Positions 47,835 through 60,828 of a stretch of 61,560 nucleotides of DNA are shown here, in pieces. How positions within the stretch are numbered: position 1 is the first letter of the stretch; the number at the start of each line of letters is the position of its first letter. Made by a program: the position numbers and the translations under genes. A model generated the notes under the pieces. That model was not told the DNA's origin. It searched no databases and saw only the letters and a list, made by a program, of their open reading frames with translations. The DNA is from Monosiga brevicollis MX1 (lineage: Eukaryota; Opisthokonta; Choanoflagellata; Craspedida; Salpingoecidae), in assembly GCF_000002865.3 (NCBI RefSeq), contig NW_001865089.1, forward strand, positions 104,232-165,791, given 5' to 3'.

Positions 47835-50800
47835 ATGGCTGCCCGCCAAACGTGGCCCATCGACTTGATGGTTCACCCAGAATTGCCCGAAGAGATGGTG
47901 TCTGGACTGACATGTTCGGCCCAGGCGCTTGATGCCATTTTGGGGCAGCCAAAGGGTGGCAAGCCAAGTCAACGCAAAGGGCTTTACGAAGAATGCTTGA
48001 GCTTGCTTGTAGCCTTTACAAAAGCCGCGCCAGCACATGATGCCAACACACCACTGGCCGAGGATCGCCGCTTGTGGCAGTTGCTTCCCCAAGCTTTGCT
48101 CATGGTCCAGCCCCTTGCCGATCAAAAGAATGAGGCCAACAGTGAGGCCGACTGTGAGGCCAGCAGTGAGGCTAACGTCGAGACGGCGCGGACACCGCAA
48201 GACCTGGCTGCCAACCTGCACCGCCTTGGCAAGCCGTGTCTGTTGGTCCATGCTCTCTGCTTGGAATATGGTTGTGCCATCGTCAGCCGCACCAATGCTG
48301 GTGGTGATTATCACCTCGAGGTTCTGAGTCTCGATGTTCATGCCTTGCAGTACCTCACACCTCCCAACAAGCCGGTCCTGCTCAGCCGAGGACAGCAAGC
48401 TCTCCCTGTTGGCGTGGTTTATGAACTGGAAAAAGCGCAAGAGGTGGCCGAGACGGCTCTGGAGGTTGCTGGAAAGCTTCGCTATAAGAGCAAAAAGTCG
48501 CAGAACCAGGAAAAGAAGCACCACAGTACCCCAGGCTTCATCCATGGGGCTTGCAAACATGCACTTACTGCACTGCAAACCTCAAAAACACCAGTCGATG
48601 ATTCCTTTGAATTTACCGGTACGCTGTATACTTGCTCTTCGGGCAACTTTTCGGTCGAAAATGAACTTCATGATAAGCCACTGCATCTGCCAGCCACATG
48701 ATGTGGGAGTGTATCCTATGACTGACCCTTGCTGTGCTATTTGTCGGTAATAGATGGTACGCTGGATTTTGGTCAGCACACCCACACGGCTCACAAGCCG
48801 ACTGCTTGGCCAGTGCTGCGGGAGCTCGTGCTGTATGCCCTCCGAATCAGGCAAGAAGATCCATGGGCCAGCCCACCACCGAAACGAGCAAGTCCCCTGG
48901 CCGAAGAACTCCTTCTTCTGCGCTTTGCTGCCTTTGTTACCACGTCCAATGCACCAAGTCAGTCTCATTTCCCGAAACATCTTCAGGCTTTTGAACCCGA
49001 ACCCGACACACTATCTTTTACCAAACCGAATAATATGTTGCCTTCGTATCTTCATCTCACCACGTGTACCATGATCGATATAGGAAAAATCGATCAACCG
49101 CATCATAAGGCCTTGCAGCGCTGGACGATGCTTGCAAATACCTTCGGTCAGAAATTACGTGCAGTACATGATCCTCTGCTGCACGCCAGCTTTTGTGAGC
49201 TCTGCCATGACATGCAAATCTCATGGCCAACGCGAGATGAGGCGATCTCTTCCACCGAGGCATCATGCTTACCAGACTTTGACAATCTCGACTTTGATCA
49301 AGTGTCTCGCCATTTGCCTCAAGATCTAGCTGAGCGGCTCAATGAAACAATTGCCGATTTGACTCAGTGTATCCCAGCTCCGCTGCAAGCACTCGACCTC
49401 GAGGCAATTTGCCAAGACCTCGGCGAAAGCATACCGCATGACACAGACTTATTCAATGAGTTAAACTCTGGACAAGTGACCATCGAGACATGCACTGCTT
49501 ACAGGCCAAACGCAGTGTCACGCAGCCAAAAATTGTCCCAGACAATACGTTTCAGGTTGCTCTTTGAACAGTTGGTGCATGGCTTCCTTACGCGTGTGGA
49601 CAACGAAGAAAACTTGTTGCTGGAAGAAGGTCAAGATCAACGCCTCATGGAGTTGCTGGCTTGTTATCGGGAGAAGACAGACGAGCTTATGGACATATTG
49701 ACAGCTCCAGAAGAACCAGACATTACCACGCCGTTTGTGGCAGAAGTTTTAGCTCCGCCAGGCGTTCTACGCTCCAAAGTCGCCCTAATGGAGGCTGGCG
49801 TGTTGGTGATTCTGCGTTGCGCTGCAGAGCAAGTTTATGAGCGACTGGGTTGGACCAAATACCCCATGCCCCAGATTGACGAACAGGTCAAGACATGGAC
49901 GCTCCCGTATTCCAGAGACCAGCGCTGCTGCCAACAGATCGTGCGGTTCTTACGAAGCAGAGTTCACCGCGCTAACCAAGATCCGCTTGGCTGGTGCAAA
50001 GGACACTTGTTCGGGCTAGATTCGGATTTCGCGCAAAATTATGCAGATTGGTCGTCCAATACATACAAAGCCTTGCGTTCTCGCCTTGTGCTTGAGCGCA
50101 AGCATGACGAGGAGAAGAAGGCGCGACATTGGAAAGAAACTTTGGAAAAGCAAAAGACGGAGCGTTTGGAAACAAAGTGGCTGCAAGAAAACCGTCCACA
50201 CCTAAAAACCGCTCATCGGGAGCTTGAATCGGCGTTAGCTGAGGCAGATATGAAAAGGCGGCTGTATGAACGCCACTACGGACAGTGTCCAGTGTACTAT
50301 TGCATCAAATGTCAAGCCCTTTCCGGGGACACGGACAGTGCTGCCGATGTTCAAGAGGACAAACAAAGGCAATACGACCGGTGGAACACCACAGTCGAAA
50401 GCCACGAAGAGACGCGCATGACGGCTCGAAAGCCACCTTACCCTGTTCAGCTTTCACTGCCAAAAGATGACCTTAGCGGTCTTCAAGCACTGTTCATTCT
50501 TTTCACGCCACTTCGCTTTCAGGTCTTGATGAAAGCAATGATTACTGTAGTGCTTCAGACGCATGATAAAGATCAGTCGCGGCCCGACCAGTACAAAAGT
50601 AGCAAATCCTCTTTCACCCCCATGCAAACGTTCTTCAACGAGCATAAGGCAGGGGACCAGGATCGAGCGCAAGCCACCGACGCTTGTTTTCCTGCATTTT
50701 GGTATGTGCGTGTTGCACGCACCACGTCCCAATATTCCAACGTCGGAGCGCTTGACGGCCGAGAAGATGATGTCTACTACATGCGTCCTGAGGAAGGCCA

Positions 50801-53800
50801 GCCTTATGCTGTTTACAAGCGCAAGTCTCTTGCAGAGATCGTTGCCTTGTATGGGGCTCTGCCACCCGATGACAAGAACCAAGCTGATGACAGCAGCAGC
50901 CACTTTCGACACATTGCAGACACACCTGTTCTTGAGGACGATGAGCCCAGAAACGACCGAGGCAACTATGGCAAGGCTTTTCCATACGCTCTGGGTTGGA
51001 ACGACAGCCTGGAGGCGAGTGAGGCCATTTCTGCCCTGCGTGCTGGTGCCCTAGCACAATGGCAGCAATTAGCTGCTGTTCTACGCACAGGTGTACTACC
51101 TCTCAGCGATGCCAGAGTGGCGCGAACCTGTCTGGCCATTCTTGCGGAGGTGGGCCCTGTGAACGTAACAACGGAGAACGACAAAGCGCACGGCAGACGG
51201 TGGGCATGGACGACGCAAGATGACCACGCACACAAGGCCTTTCTTGTGGCCCTCGACGGCGCAATGGCCCGTCTGGGTCGAGCCACAAAGCTGTTGCCAG
51301 ATGCAGCAACGCTGGGTGCCTTGGCTGGATGTCTCACCGCCTTTGACAGGGATGAGGACGCAAGCAGTGAATATTCACCTGGTGACAATGGTCACAAGGC
51401 CAGCCTGACTGCCTTTGATCTCCTGATGAAGCTCACAGATTTTCTGCATGAACATGCACGAGAATGGGCCAAGCAGCTGAACCACGCGATTCAAAACGGT
51501 TACCACAAAGAGGCCGATGACTTGACTCAGCGACGTTTTGACGCCTTCAGCTTAGCTCTTCTTGCTTTTCGTTTTGTGGACTGGCGAGTGCTATCGCCGC
51601 CAAAGCGCCAGCGGGCACTCCGACGCTTGGTTTGCCTGCGCATTCTCAGCAGCCGTCAGAGTCTGATGGCCGAGGCGCCTAGCGAAGCAGTGAGCTGCCG
51701 CAATCGTGTTTTCTCCGATGCCACCAATACACTCATGACCGAAGCGCTGCATTTTTTGCATCCAGAGCTCATGGACGCTCTCAATGATGCAAGTTTTGCG
51801 GCCCAGGTGGAAGCCTGGTGTCAGGAAAGCTTGAATCGCCCTGGCGGTGAAGCATCTACTTCACGCAATGGGACATCAAGTTGCAAACTGGGTCGAAACC
51901 GCTTGACTGCGTTGGTGATCAACGAAGGCGAGATTGCCATCAACATGCTGACGGGGGACATGCTCTTCAACGGCAAACCGCCTGGCCTCCTGCCCCCTCG
52001 CATGCTGCAAGATGATTCTTATCGCAACCTCTTTGGTGACCGACGCTTCAAGGTGACTTCAGACCGGGACGGCAGGACGTATCGATCGGTTGCGCCTTTT
52101 GATGGGCATCACTATCGCTTTACAGTGAAGAACAACCGCTTGAACATTTATCAGACCCCTGAGGATCATCGAGACGACCCCGAGCATGAGCTGCTCTACG
52201 CACCAGAGATAAAGACTGGGGCTAAACCGATTGATGACCTCCATGTTCCATGGATGTCACCAGCCACCAAGTCTGTCGTTTGGCGCAAAGACCCTACCCA
52301 AGGCGCGCTCAATATACAAGCTCAGGTAGCTGCGTACGTGTGCGTCGCCGATGAGAACCAGCGCCGCTCTCTGTTGAGGGTACCATCAAATCAGGATGGG
52401 TCATCCATCCCCAAGCTATTCCACAAGGCCTGGGAACATGTGTCAACCAACATCAGCAACAGCAATAATGACAGCAGTTGGTTCACCTGGATCTGGCCAG
52501 AGGCTGTGCAAGCCGTTCCAGAGCTGTTACAGCTGAGCAAGGTGCTGAAGCGGGTGGATAGTTTGGCGTACATCACTTGGCATCTGCCCACGGAGGGTGT
52601 TTCTCAGCTTGAGATTGACTTGCTCCAATGCGGCACACAGCTATCTCTGATACCAGCAGAGGGACTCTTGTCCATTACACATCGCGGTTACCGCCTGGCC
52701 AAAGACCAGCTGCTGCACAATTTGCTACCTTCACACACTGCGTACCTCGTACTCGAGCGGCACGATGGGGGTTCACGTCCAGCTGACCTACTGCAACTTG
52801 CGCGACAGGTGGTGCTAATGCCAGATCGAGACGGCGAGTCAGCGAAGCCCAAGCCTGGGCAGCTGCCACGCATTCGTACCTTTATTTTCAGTATTCATGG
52901 CATACTCGGCCATCTCGAGGCAGCATCGCGGATGTCACGTCTCTTTCTTGCTCGCGAATACAGTCGGCTGCCAATGCACTTGATGGAGAAGAATTCAGGT
53001 CTGTTCGTGGCGGACAAAGCCGCGGAGCTTCTTCGAGAAAGTTCGCATTGGGCGCAAGCCCCCACAGAGTCAACACTTGAGGAAGAGGACTACATCTGGC
53101 AAATGGCCGACAAGTCAGAATCAGAATTTGCTCTGCTACGGCTTCGTGCCCTTGCCACGCTGCGTCAAGGACGGTCTTGGGACAGGCAGGCAGACGATCC
53201 TTGCAAAGAGTGGAACACGCCCAGTGAATTGGCGTGGTATCAGATGGTCGAACAGGAGCTGCCCGTTACAGCAAGACTTGATCGCTCAGAGCGTGACGTA
53301 TTGGAAATGCCGCAGCCGAGTGGCAGGGCCCTTCCTCGACCCTTTCTCGGCGACTGCGAGCTTGATACGGATGGGTCGCGCATATCAAATGCCGATAGGG
53401 CATCTCATGGTAGCCACACCACTCAGACTTTGCTTGACGCAGCCCGAACCGAAGCCGACAAAATCCCATCCGTGCGAGCTATGGAGGAAGAGCTCTTGCA
53501 TCTTGTCACTCAGCGACCTGTGCCACGTATGGGTGCCACTGATTCAACGACAACGTGGGCAGCAGAGCTGGACAATCTTAAAAACAATAAGAATATATTG
53601 CCCGAACATCGTGAGCGTCTGACCTCGCTGTTGCTCGAGATTGCTAAGGCGAGCCGTGACAAAACAACCAAACCAGCGGCCACCACATCCATTGGTCGCC
53701 ACCTGCATCAGCAACTCGAGAAGAGCAAAGAGCTCCATGATTACCGTGCAAGCGTGCAATTCGACGTGTCGGAGCAGAGCGTCGAAGCTATTCTTGCTAA

Positions 53801-56800
53801 ACAACGCACTAGGATTGATTCTCGACAGGCGTTATGGCAGGCCATTGCAGCCGTACTCAACCCAACAATGAGCGAGAATGTCTTGAACGACGATCCCATT
53901 TGTGCCCGGTACCAACTTCTTTTGACGTCGGGCCATATGCGCCAAGCCTCCCCCCGAGGGCTGCTGTATATATGTGCCGGGAGGGACGCCCACGAGTGCT
54001 GGTCGCGGGCATGCGAATTCAATTTTTTTATCAACCTTGAAGACATGCATCATCTACTGAAGTTGGCAAAACAATGGATGGAGCTTTGTGTGCTCGAGCA
54101 GCGGGTTGATCGCCTGTCGCGCCTGGTTCAATGCATGTACGCTGTGTCAAAAGACGAGCAAGAAGGCTTACGGCAACTACTGCTCCTGGAACTCACCACG
54201 ACGCGATTGATCTGGCAGCAGCCTGCAGACCATGAATTTGAGATGCAACGCCACCAAACGGGGGATGATGCAATTCGCCGGGCGACAGAGCGTGCCTGGC
54301 TTGTTTTTGAGGTTGAAAACCAACTTCAGATCCGACCCAAGCAATACCATGTTGCCTGGACGTTGATTCGAGACTCAAAAGCCGGCAAAGCTCCCTTGCT
54401 ACAGCTGAACATGGGAGAAGGCAAAAGCAAAGTGATTCTGCCGTTGCTTCTGCTACATCAGCGCGTTCGTCGCCGCTCACAGCGTCCACTACCTTTTGTC
54501 TTCTTCTTGCCTCAACTGGTGGACCAATCGCTTGACCATTTGCAACGCACGCTGACGGCCAGCGTCTTCCAGTTGCCACTGCTGCAGCTGCACTTTGACC
54601 GCCAAGTCACGGTTGAGGCCAACTGGCTACCTCGGGCTAGACAGCGCCTTGAGGCATTGCGCCGAACTGATGGTGGTGCGGTTGTATTACGCTCCAGTGA
54701 CCTGCTATCGCCGGAGCTCAAGTGCATCGAGCTGAACTCCTGTGCTCCGGCCTTGTCCAAGGGACTGCGCGATTTATTGAAAACCATGCCGCGTGTGCAT
54801 ATTTACGACGAGATTGACAAGATTTTGGACTTTCATTATGAGCTCATCTACGCCGATGGGCCCCGCCAAGCCGTTTCACGCCGTGCTGAACGCGTGGCAG
54901 CTTGTCAAACTTTGCTCAGCTTGCTTCATCACCCAACCGATGACATGAATGAGGCAATGCTCATGTCTGATGGTACCAAATGGATTGTTGCGGAACATCG
55001 CGAGCAGTGCAGTGACCCCAGTGCGTTCGCGGTGCCCTTGGTTGTCAGCGACTCCGTGCCTTTGGAGAAAAAGATGCAGCTTCTTCGAGCCATGTGTCGG
55101 GCACTCTGCTCGACAGAGCATGACACCCGACCTGAACTCAAATGGTTGCAGGGCCTCACAAGCTCTGACAAGCATCACGTAGAAGAGTTTTTGTGCGAGC
55201 CAACAGCCTCGCTGCATGATTCACTTGGTGGCGCTCTGGCCGAGGACAAAAGGGCCCAATTGTGCGTGCTGCGGGGTCTGCTGGCACATGGAATATTGGT
55301 CCAAGTGTTGCATCGTCGCGTCAATGTCAATTACGGGTCAGACAACCGACGCAAAAAGCAGCTGTCGGTTCCCTACGAGGCCACGGACTCACCCACCACG
55401 CGGAGTGAGTTTGCTGACATTGACAAGTTGTTGGTCATGACTCATCTAACGTGGTACACGGACGGCTTATCCCTCGAAGGCATGCAAGATGCGCTTCAAC
55501 GCCTTGGCCGACTCCAGCCTAGTCGGCAAGAGACCGTTTATCAGAGTTGGCGACGCGCGGCTGGCGAGCACATCAAGCAGCACCAGCGTGTGCCTGACAA
55601 GGCTGATGAGTTGGACGTCAAGGACTCTAACCAAGTGCAGCGAGTGTGGGAGTGCTTTCGTCGCAATTACGAGTGCATTAACTTTTGGCTGCGTGAGGTC
55701 GTGCTGCCTCGCGACACCTGCGAATATCCCAAACGACTGCAAGCAACCCCTTGGCACTTGGCTGACGTGCCGGAACAGATGGGCTTCTCTGGAACCAACG
55801 ACACCAACCTCACTCTTCCCTTTGCCGTTTGTCCGGTGCCAGACATGAACGAGCTCGTCGGTGCCGCTGCTAGTCTGCGACCGACAAAAGAGGATGTTGA
55901 TCGTGAGCTCGCCGCAACCAACGGCATGATGGTGCGCGCACTTGAAGCCCACTGCGTGCGCAATGAGGTACTCTGCCTCGACAACATTGCAGAGGGTCCC
56001 GACACTCCCGTCATGGAGCTGGTGCTGGCAGCCGTGCTGAAGGAGGGGGCCCACGCCTTGATTGATGTGGGGGCTCAGCTTGCAGGCAAGTCGTTGAGCG
56101 CGTGCGCCAAGTACATTTTTGAGAACAGCACGTGGACCCATGTGGTGTACTCGCTGCGTGATCCACGGCAACGATGGGTCGTGCATCACCGCAATGGCGT
56201 GATAGAAAACCTGCGACAAAGTGCAGTGGCCTCAGCCGATGCCCTTGTCATCTATGACCAATTTCAATGCCGAGGAGCAGACCACAAGCTAAAACAACAA
56301 GCCAAGGCTATCATCACGTTGGGGAAGAACGTTTGCAAGGATGAGCTCATGCAAGCAGCAGGTCGCCTGCGACAGCTTCAGCGTGGCCAAAAGTTTCTAT
56401 TTGCGGCACCCAAGTATGTGCTGGATGCGATTCAAAAGTTGCCAGGCCGAAACGCCTCTCAACGTGTGGAAATCCAAGATGTGATCGAATTCGTCATGGC
56501 AAATACGAAAAGTCGCAACTTGGGCGGGCTTCATTTGTGGGCTAAGCAGGGCCTTCAGTTTGCATATAGCAAAGTACATGAAGGCATGTTTGTACTTGAC
56601 GAGATAAATGAGCCTGAATCCTGCTATGGCATGCCTAATGATACACTCACTGTGAAAGAAGCTGCCAAGCGCTACAACAAAGAAGTGCTGGAACCACAGT
56701 ACTCAACGCTTCATGCAGAATGTGATCGTGCAGAGTGTGAAGATGGGCTCCAAAGGGGCATTGCGCGCGTGCTGAAACATTGTGGACGCTATGGACTAAC

Positions 56801-57581
56801 GCAAGAAGAGCTAAAGGCTGCCTCCGCAGCAGCCTTGGGCGAAGACTTGGAAATTGAGCGTGAAGAGCAACAGGAGGAAGAAGAACAGGAAGAGGTGGAA
56901 CAAGAAGTTTTGAGTGTGGAGCCTAAGCAAGAAAGCCTCTGGAACGTGGAGATTCTGTTGCAAGGCTCTCCTAAGGAGCTGAAGACGCTTCCTCTGAAGA
57001 TGCTGAAAACCTGTGCGGCCTTGAAAGATTTGCGCTTGAATTGGCCAGCAAACACTGAATTCTTCTGCACTCAGAATTGGTACCAATGGTCTGCAGGATT
57101 AGAGCACGAGACGCGGCTCCCCTATGTGCGCGCGTGTGTTGTGCGCTTTGAGGGGGGGGAACGACAAATCACGATTGTTACAGAGCGCGAGGTGGACCGC
57201 CTATACCAGCACGAGACCGATCCCTATGTGCGCTTGCCTCATGCTTGGCCCCACGATGAAAAAAAGGCTTGCATCGTCCAATTGCCACAGACGTCGACAC
57301 CTCGTGCTCTAGAGCTGTTGGGGAGCGATGGACTCGGCATGTTTTTGCTGATCAATGGCGAGGTTGACGTCAAAGCTGAGGATGAACGTGGTGCGCCGCT
57401 GGTAGGCAGTGCCTATGATGAGATTAAGAAAGAGCTCGAACGAGCCTGGATGAACGCTTTGAGAGAAAGCGAAGATCCGCGGGAAGTGGTTCAGAAATTG
57501 CTAGCGCCACGAAACGCACAATTGCGTTATCCCGAAAGCCAGGTAGCTGCTATCTGCGATCAACTCTCAGTTGGCAAATAA
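47835..57581 (+). CDS. DUF3638/DUF3645 giant protein with SF2/SecA-like motifs
   Basis: Two exons (47835-48618 and 48754-57581) join in phase to give 3,203 residues; an in-frame ATG at 47805 is possible. About 2,100 N-terminal residues have no recognised motif. Around residue 2147 NMGEGKSKVILPLLLL is the DUF3638 P-loop-like motif. Around 2278 YDEIDKILDFHYELIYADG follows. DUF3645 lies near 2450 (VNVNYGSD, VPYEATDSPTTRSEFADID). Further on are DVGAQLAGKS, QCRGADHKLK and, near 2794, ELMQAAGRLRQLQRGQK. A glutamate-rich stretch lies near residue 2960. The family is widespread in fungi and protists and has no settled biochemical role; some databases label it ubiquitinyl hydrolase, which these motifs do not support. 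The order of P-loop, DExD-like, RGxD and QxxGRxxR motifs suggests an ATP-dependent helicase or translocase core (inference). Confidence 0.85.
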
Positions 57582-58655
57582 GAAATGTCTTGATGCCACG
57601 CGTGAAATGCAATGGTGATGTGAGCACTTTTTTTAAACATGCATTGATCGATGTGTGCCGACCCTCTGCAGTGGATTGTTCGCCTTGATTTCGCATGATA
57701 GACAAACAAGACTTAAATTTGTCAATTCAATTGTTCAATCTCTACGCATGCTCAACACAAACGCGCGTGCATGGTGTGCGCGCACATGCTCACATACACA
57801 CAACTTCGAAGCCAGTGATGAGTTGACCTAAGAAACAAAGCTCAACGAGGAGGTCCACAAAAGTCAAGTACCCGAACATCACGAGTGAGCTCATCGATCA
57901 ACCAGATATGCATGAGCTCACTGACAACGCCCGCTACGTTCTGCTTTTTGGTTCAACCACGAACAAGGTTTTGGCTTATCCTTGCCCAAACATTTTCACA
58001 CAACATTGCGAAGGAAAGCCAATTATGATTTCAGTCGGGGTAATACAACTCGAGGTTTGTTGGCAACGTATGAAATCACAAGTATTGTCACGCTTCCCGT
58101 GGGAGCCTGCACAACAAGCTACTGAAAGACGATTTGAGCTGAGACAGTTCAGTCACCATGGGCGTTGCTGCTCTTGGACATTTGTCACCAAATTTGTTCC
58201 CAAAAACTCATTGTGGCTGTCAACGCCGACATCGCGTAATCGTCCAGTCACCGCTTTACATGGTAACCAGCTCATCACCAGATAGATTTCCCATGGACGT
58301 GTTTAAGTGTGCGCAAAGTGTTGTCAAACATGGTCGAGGGAGAGGTGATCGCAATTGAAAGGGATGAATAGTAAGTTAGATGACGATCAGTGTTGATCGT
58401 GTTCAAATTGTAGGCTGTTTAAGATCGTTTGAACCACGCAGATCCGCTGAATTTATCAATGCCATTTTTCTTAATAAATCTCCAACGCATTTGAACACTC
58501 TGACTGCTTATGCACACACCCAGCAACATCCACAATAGGTTTTCCCACAGAAACCTCCAAAGCTGATACAACTTCACTCCCTGACAAACACAAAAGGCCA
58601 CATACAGACCTGCTGAACCTGTCAGGATCTGAGGCGCCTGAAACCAAGGATTTGA
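57582..58655. other. Intergenic region
   Basis: No coding signal was found. A short inverted repeat (ACGATCA ... TGATCGT) lies near 58382-58399. The right end at about 58655 is where the retrotransposon-like coding frame begins abruptly, consistent with a 5'-truncated insertion. Confidence 0.5.
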
Positions 58656-60032
58656 CTCTAACAGAGCCTGACCCCTCCTGGGAGGTGCATGCGTAGGCAG
58701 CTGAACGACAAGGCGAAGCACATTGCTGGCAAGCTCAATGACATGCTGGCGACCGGTGTCTCGCTTCAGGCCCTCCTCACGGCCATGCAGTACGTGCCAA
58801 GCCTCATCAACCACCTCTACATCCTGCCCCCAAGTCTGACGTCGGGCTTGTCCGAGGTCTTGAACCGTGCTTGCATGGACACCTTTGTCAAAGCCTTTTT
58901 TGCCAAGGTAAACCTGTCTGCACCGGCTGGAGCTGAAGGTCATGACGTTACGCTAGAACAGCTCCTTGAGGCTCGCCTCTTCACGCGGGCCAACACCGGG
59001 GGCTTTGGCCTGCACGACTTGGTTGAGCGCGGTCCGGTGGCTTATGTCTGCAACATGGCCAAGCTGGCCACTCACTACCCTCGGGTCTACGATCGGCTCT
59101 TGGAGGATGCATCGAGGGCTGCCGACTTTGAGGTCCACGTGCAGCAAGCTGGCTTCCAGATGGCCACGGTCAAGGACGCAGCGACTCAGCGACCAGCTGA
59201 GATCATTGCCCTCCGCTCCAAGGCGGCACTGGATGACCTGATGGCCAAGTGCGCGCTGGACCTGCAGCAGGCATATCTGGCCTGACGTGAGTGGGGCGTC
59301 AGCACTGTCTTGACCATGCGGGGTCGAGACAAGTTGCGTCGCTTGAGCGACACGACCTTTGCCATTGCGGTCGTGTCCATGATGGGTTTTGGCCTCCATG
59401 AACTCATCAACGTCAAGCCGACGGACAAGTGCCCGCTCTGCAGCAACAAGACACCTCAGCCGCGACTGACCCGCGAGCACCTGCTGACCTGCCGTCCCAT
59501 CAAGCGTCACAACGCCCTTCGCGACGAGATGGGCCGCCTGCTCAGGTACGCCACCCTCTCCCATGTCTGGGTGGAAAAGTCTGGCTACAACGCCAACGGT
59601 CAGAGCTGCCGCATCGACCTGCACTGCCGCAACCCCTTTCCCGGCGGTGCTCTGGGCCCAGCTCTGCCCGACCTGGGCATTGACGTGACTGTGCGCACAG
59701 CCCAACCCCCGACCATCTCGCAAGCCTGCATCAAGGTGGGCGCTGCCCTTCGCCGAGCCGAAAAGGAGAAGCGCGACTACTACACCGGTTTCAACCATGG
59801 AAAAACTCTGATCGTCCCTGCGGCGATGACGACAACCGGTGGGTTCGCCTCCTCCTTTGTGGATCTGCTTGGTCAGCTCGCCCGCTGCGCCGAGGCCCGT
59901 GGTGTGTACCAGCCGGGGCTGGACGAGGCCTTTGTTCCTCGGTGGAAAAGTCGCTTTGCGGCGCTGGTCCATCAGATGAACGCTGACCACATCCAGCGCC
60001 ACTTTGGCGGTGTCTGCCTGCGCTCGTCGTAG
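58656..60032 (+). pseudogene. 3' part of a non-LTR retrotransposon ORF, with in-frame stop
   Basis: The same reading frame runs from about 58660 to 60032, interrupted once by TGA at 59283-59285. The first part resembles the thumb region that follows reverse transcriptase in such elements (helix-rich, FGLHDLVERGPVAYV). After the stop comes a CCHC zinc knuckle (CPLCSNKTPQPRLTREHLLTC... spans 59428-59500), then SCRIDLHCRNPF, LPDLGIDVTV and RRAEKEKRDYYTGF. This pattern is seen in the restriction-like endonuclease region of R2-type non-LTR elements (family knowledge). No reverse-transcriptase catalytic motif is present upstream, so this copy is 5'-truncated and probably dead. Confidence 0.65.
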
Positions 60033-60568
60033 GTAGGCACCGCCTCGGGGGTCCCTCTGTGGGGATCCCTGTGTGCACCTGTCCCTCCCTAGGTGGTTCT
60101 CGTTGTGATCTTTTCATGGCTTGACTTGTATTTTTGTTTTAATTTTGCTTTAATTTTTACCGTATTTGTGTGGTATTTTTCCTGAATTTTTGTAAAGTCC
60201 GTTGTATGATGTCTTGTTCTTCTGTGGTCGGTTCTTTTCTCAATCCGGCGTTGTGCCTTATTGTATGTGAGCGTGCCGTGGTGTTTTTTGTGTGATCGTG
60301 CTGTGATGGCTTATATTTGTGATGCTTGACTGCCGTTTTTGGGTGTCTAGTGTTTGAAATGGCTGTATCTCTTAATATACTTGGTCGTTTTTTATGATTT
60401 TTGTTTCTATGGGCGTGATTTTTGCGCTTGTACTTCTCGGCATGATAGAAGCCGGTGAATGTGTCTTGTTCTCTTGTGTTGTTTTGCGTGACGTAGTGAT
60501 TTTGATGTCGGGGTTGCACAGCTTGGCTTTCAGCTCTGAGGTTCAAACACCTAATTTATTTGTTTGTT
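60033..60568. other. T/G-rich 3' tail of the retrotransposon copy
   Basis: After the stop codon the + strand becomes T- and G-rich with no coding signal, as expected of a 3' untranslated region. No clear poly-A tail marks its end before the repeat block at 60569. Confidence 0.5.
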
Positions 60569-60828
60569 CTGCTCGGGTCTGATCTGCTCGGTCCTGATCT
60601 ACTCGGGTCTGTCATTGTCAGGCCTGATCTGCTCGGGTCTGATCTGCTCGGGCGGGACTTGATCAATGTTGTTCTGCTTGGGTCTGATCTGCTCGGGGCC
60701 CGTCTTTGTCGGATCTGATCCGCTCGGGTCTGTCCTTGTCAGGCCTGATCCGCTCGGGCCCGTCCTTGTCAGGCCTGATCTGCTCGGGTCTGATCTGCTC
60801 GGGCGGGACTTGATCAATGTTGTTCTGC
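60569..60828. repeat. CTGATCTGCTCGGG subrepeats with a longer internal duplication
   Basis: About a dozen variants of the unit CTGATCTGCTCGGGT lie head to tail. A block of about 58 bp, ending CTTGATCAATGTTGTTCTGC, occurs identically at 60619-60677 and 60770-60828, a period of about 151 bp. The block leads directly into the open frame of the next element copy, so it may be the 5' region (promoter) of that element. Confidence 0.8.

Noticed and set aside
47823-48578. Minus-strand frame of 251 codons over the first exon of the DUF3638 gene
   Set aside because: The plus-strand frame joins in phase to the main exon; the minus reading has no family motif and mirrors the plus codons.
58953-60002. 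Long open frame (349 codons) on the minus strand
   Set aside because: It is exactly antisense to the retrotransposon frame, which has recognisable zinc-knuckle and endonuclease-like motifs; the minus reading has none.
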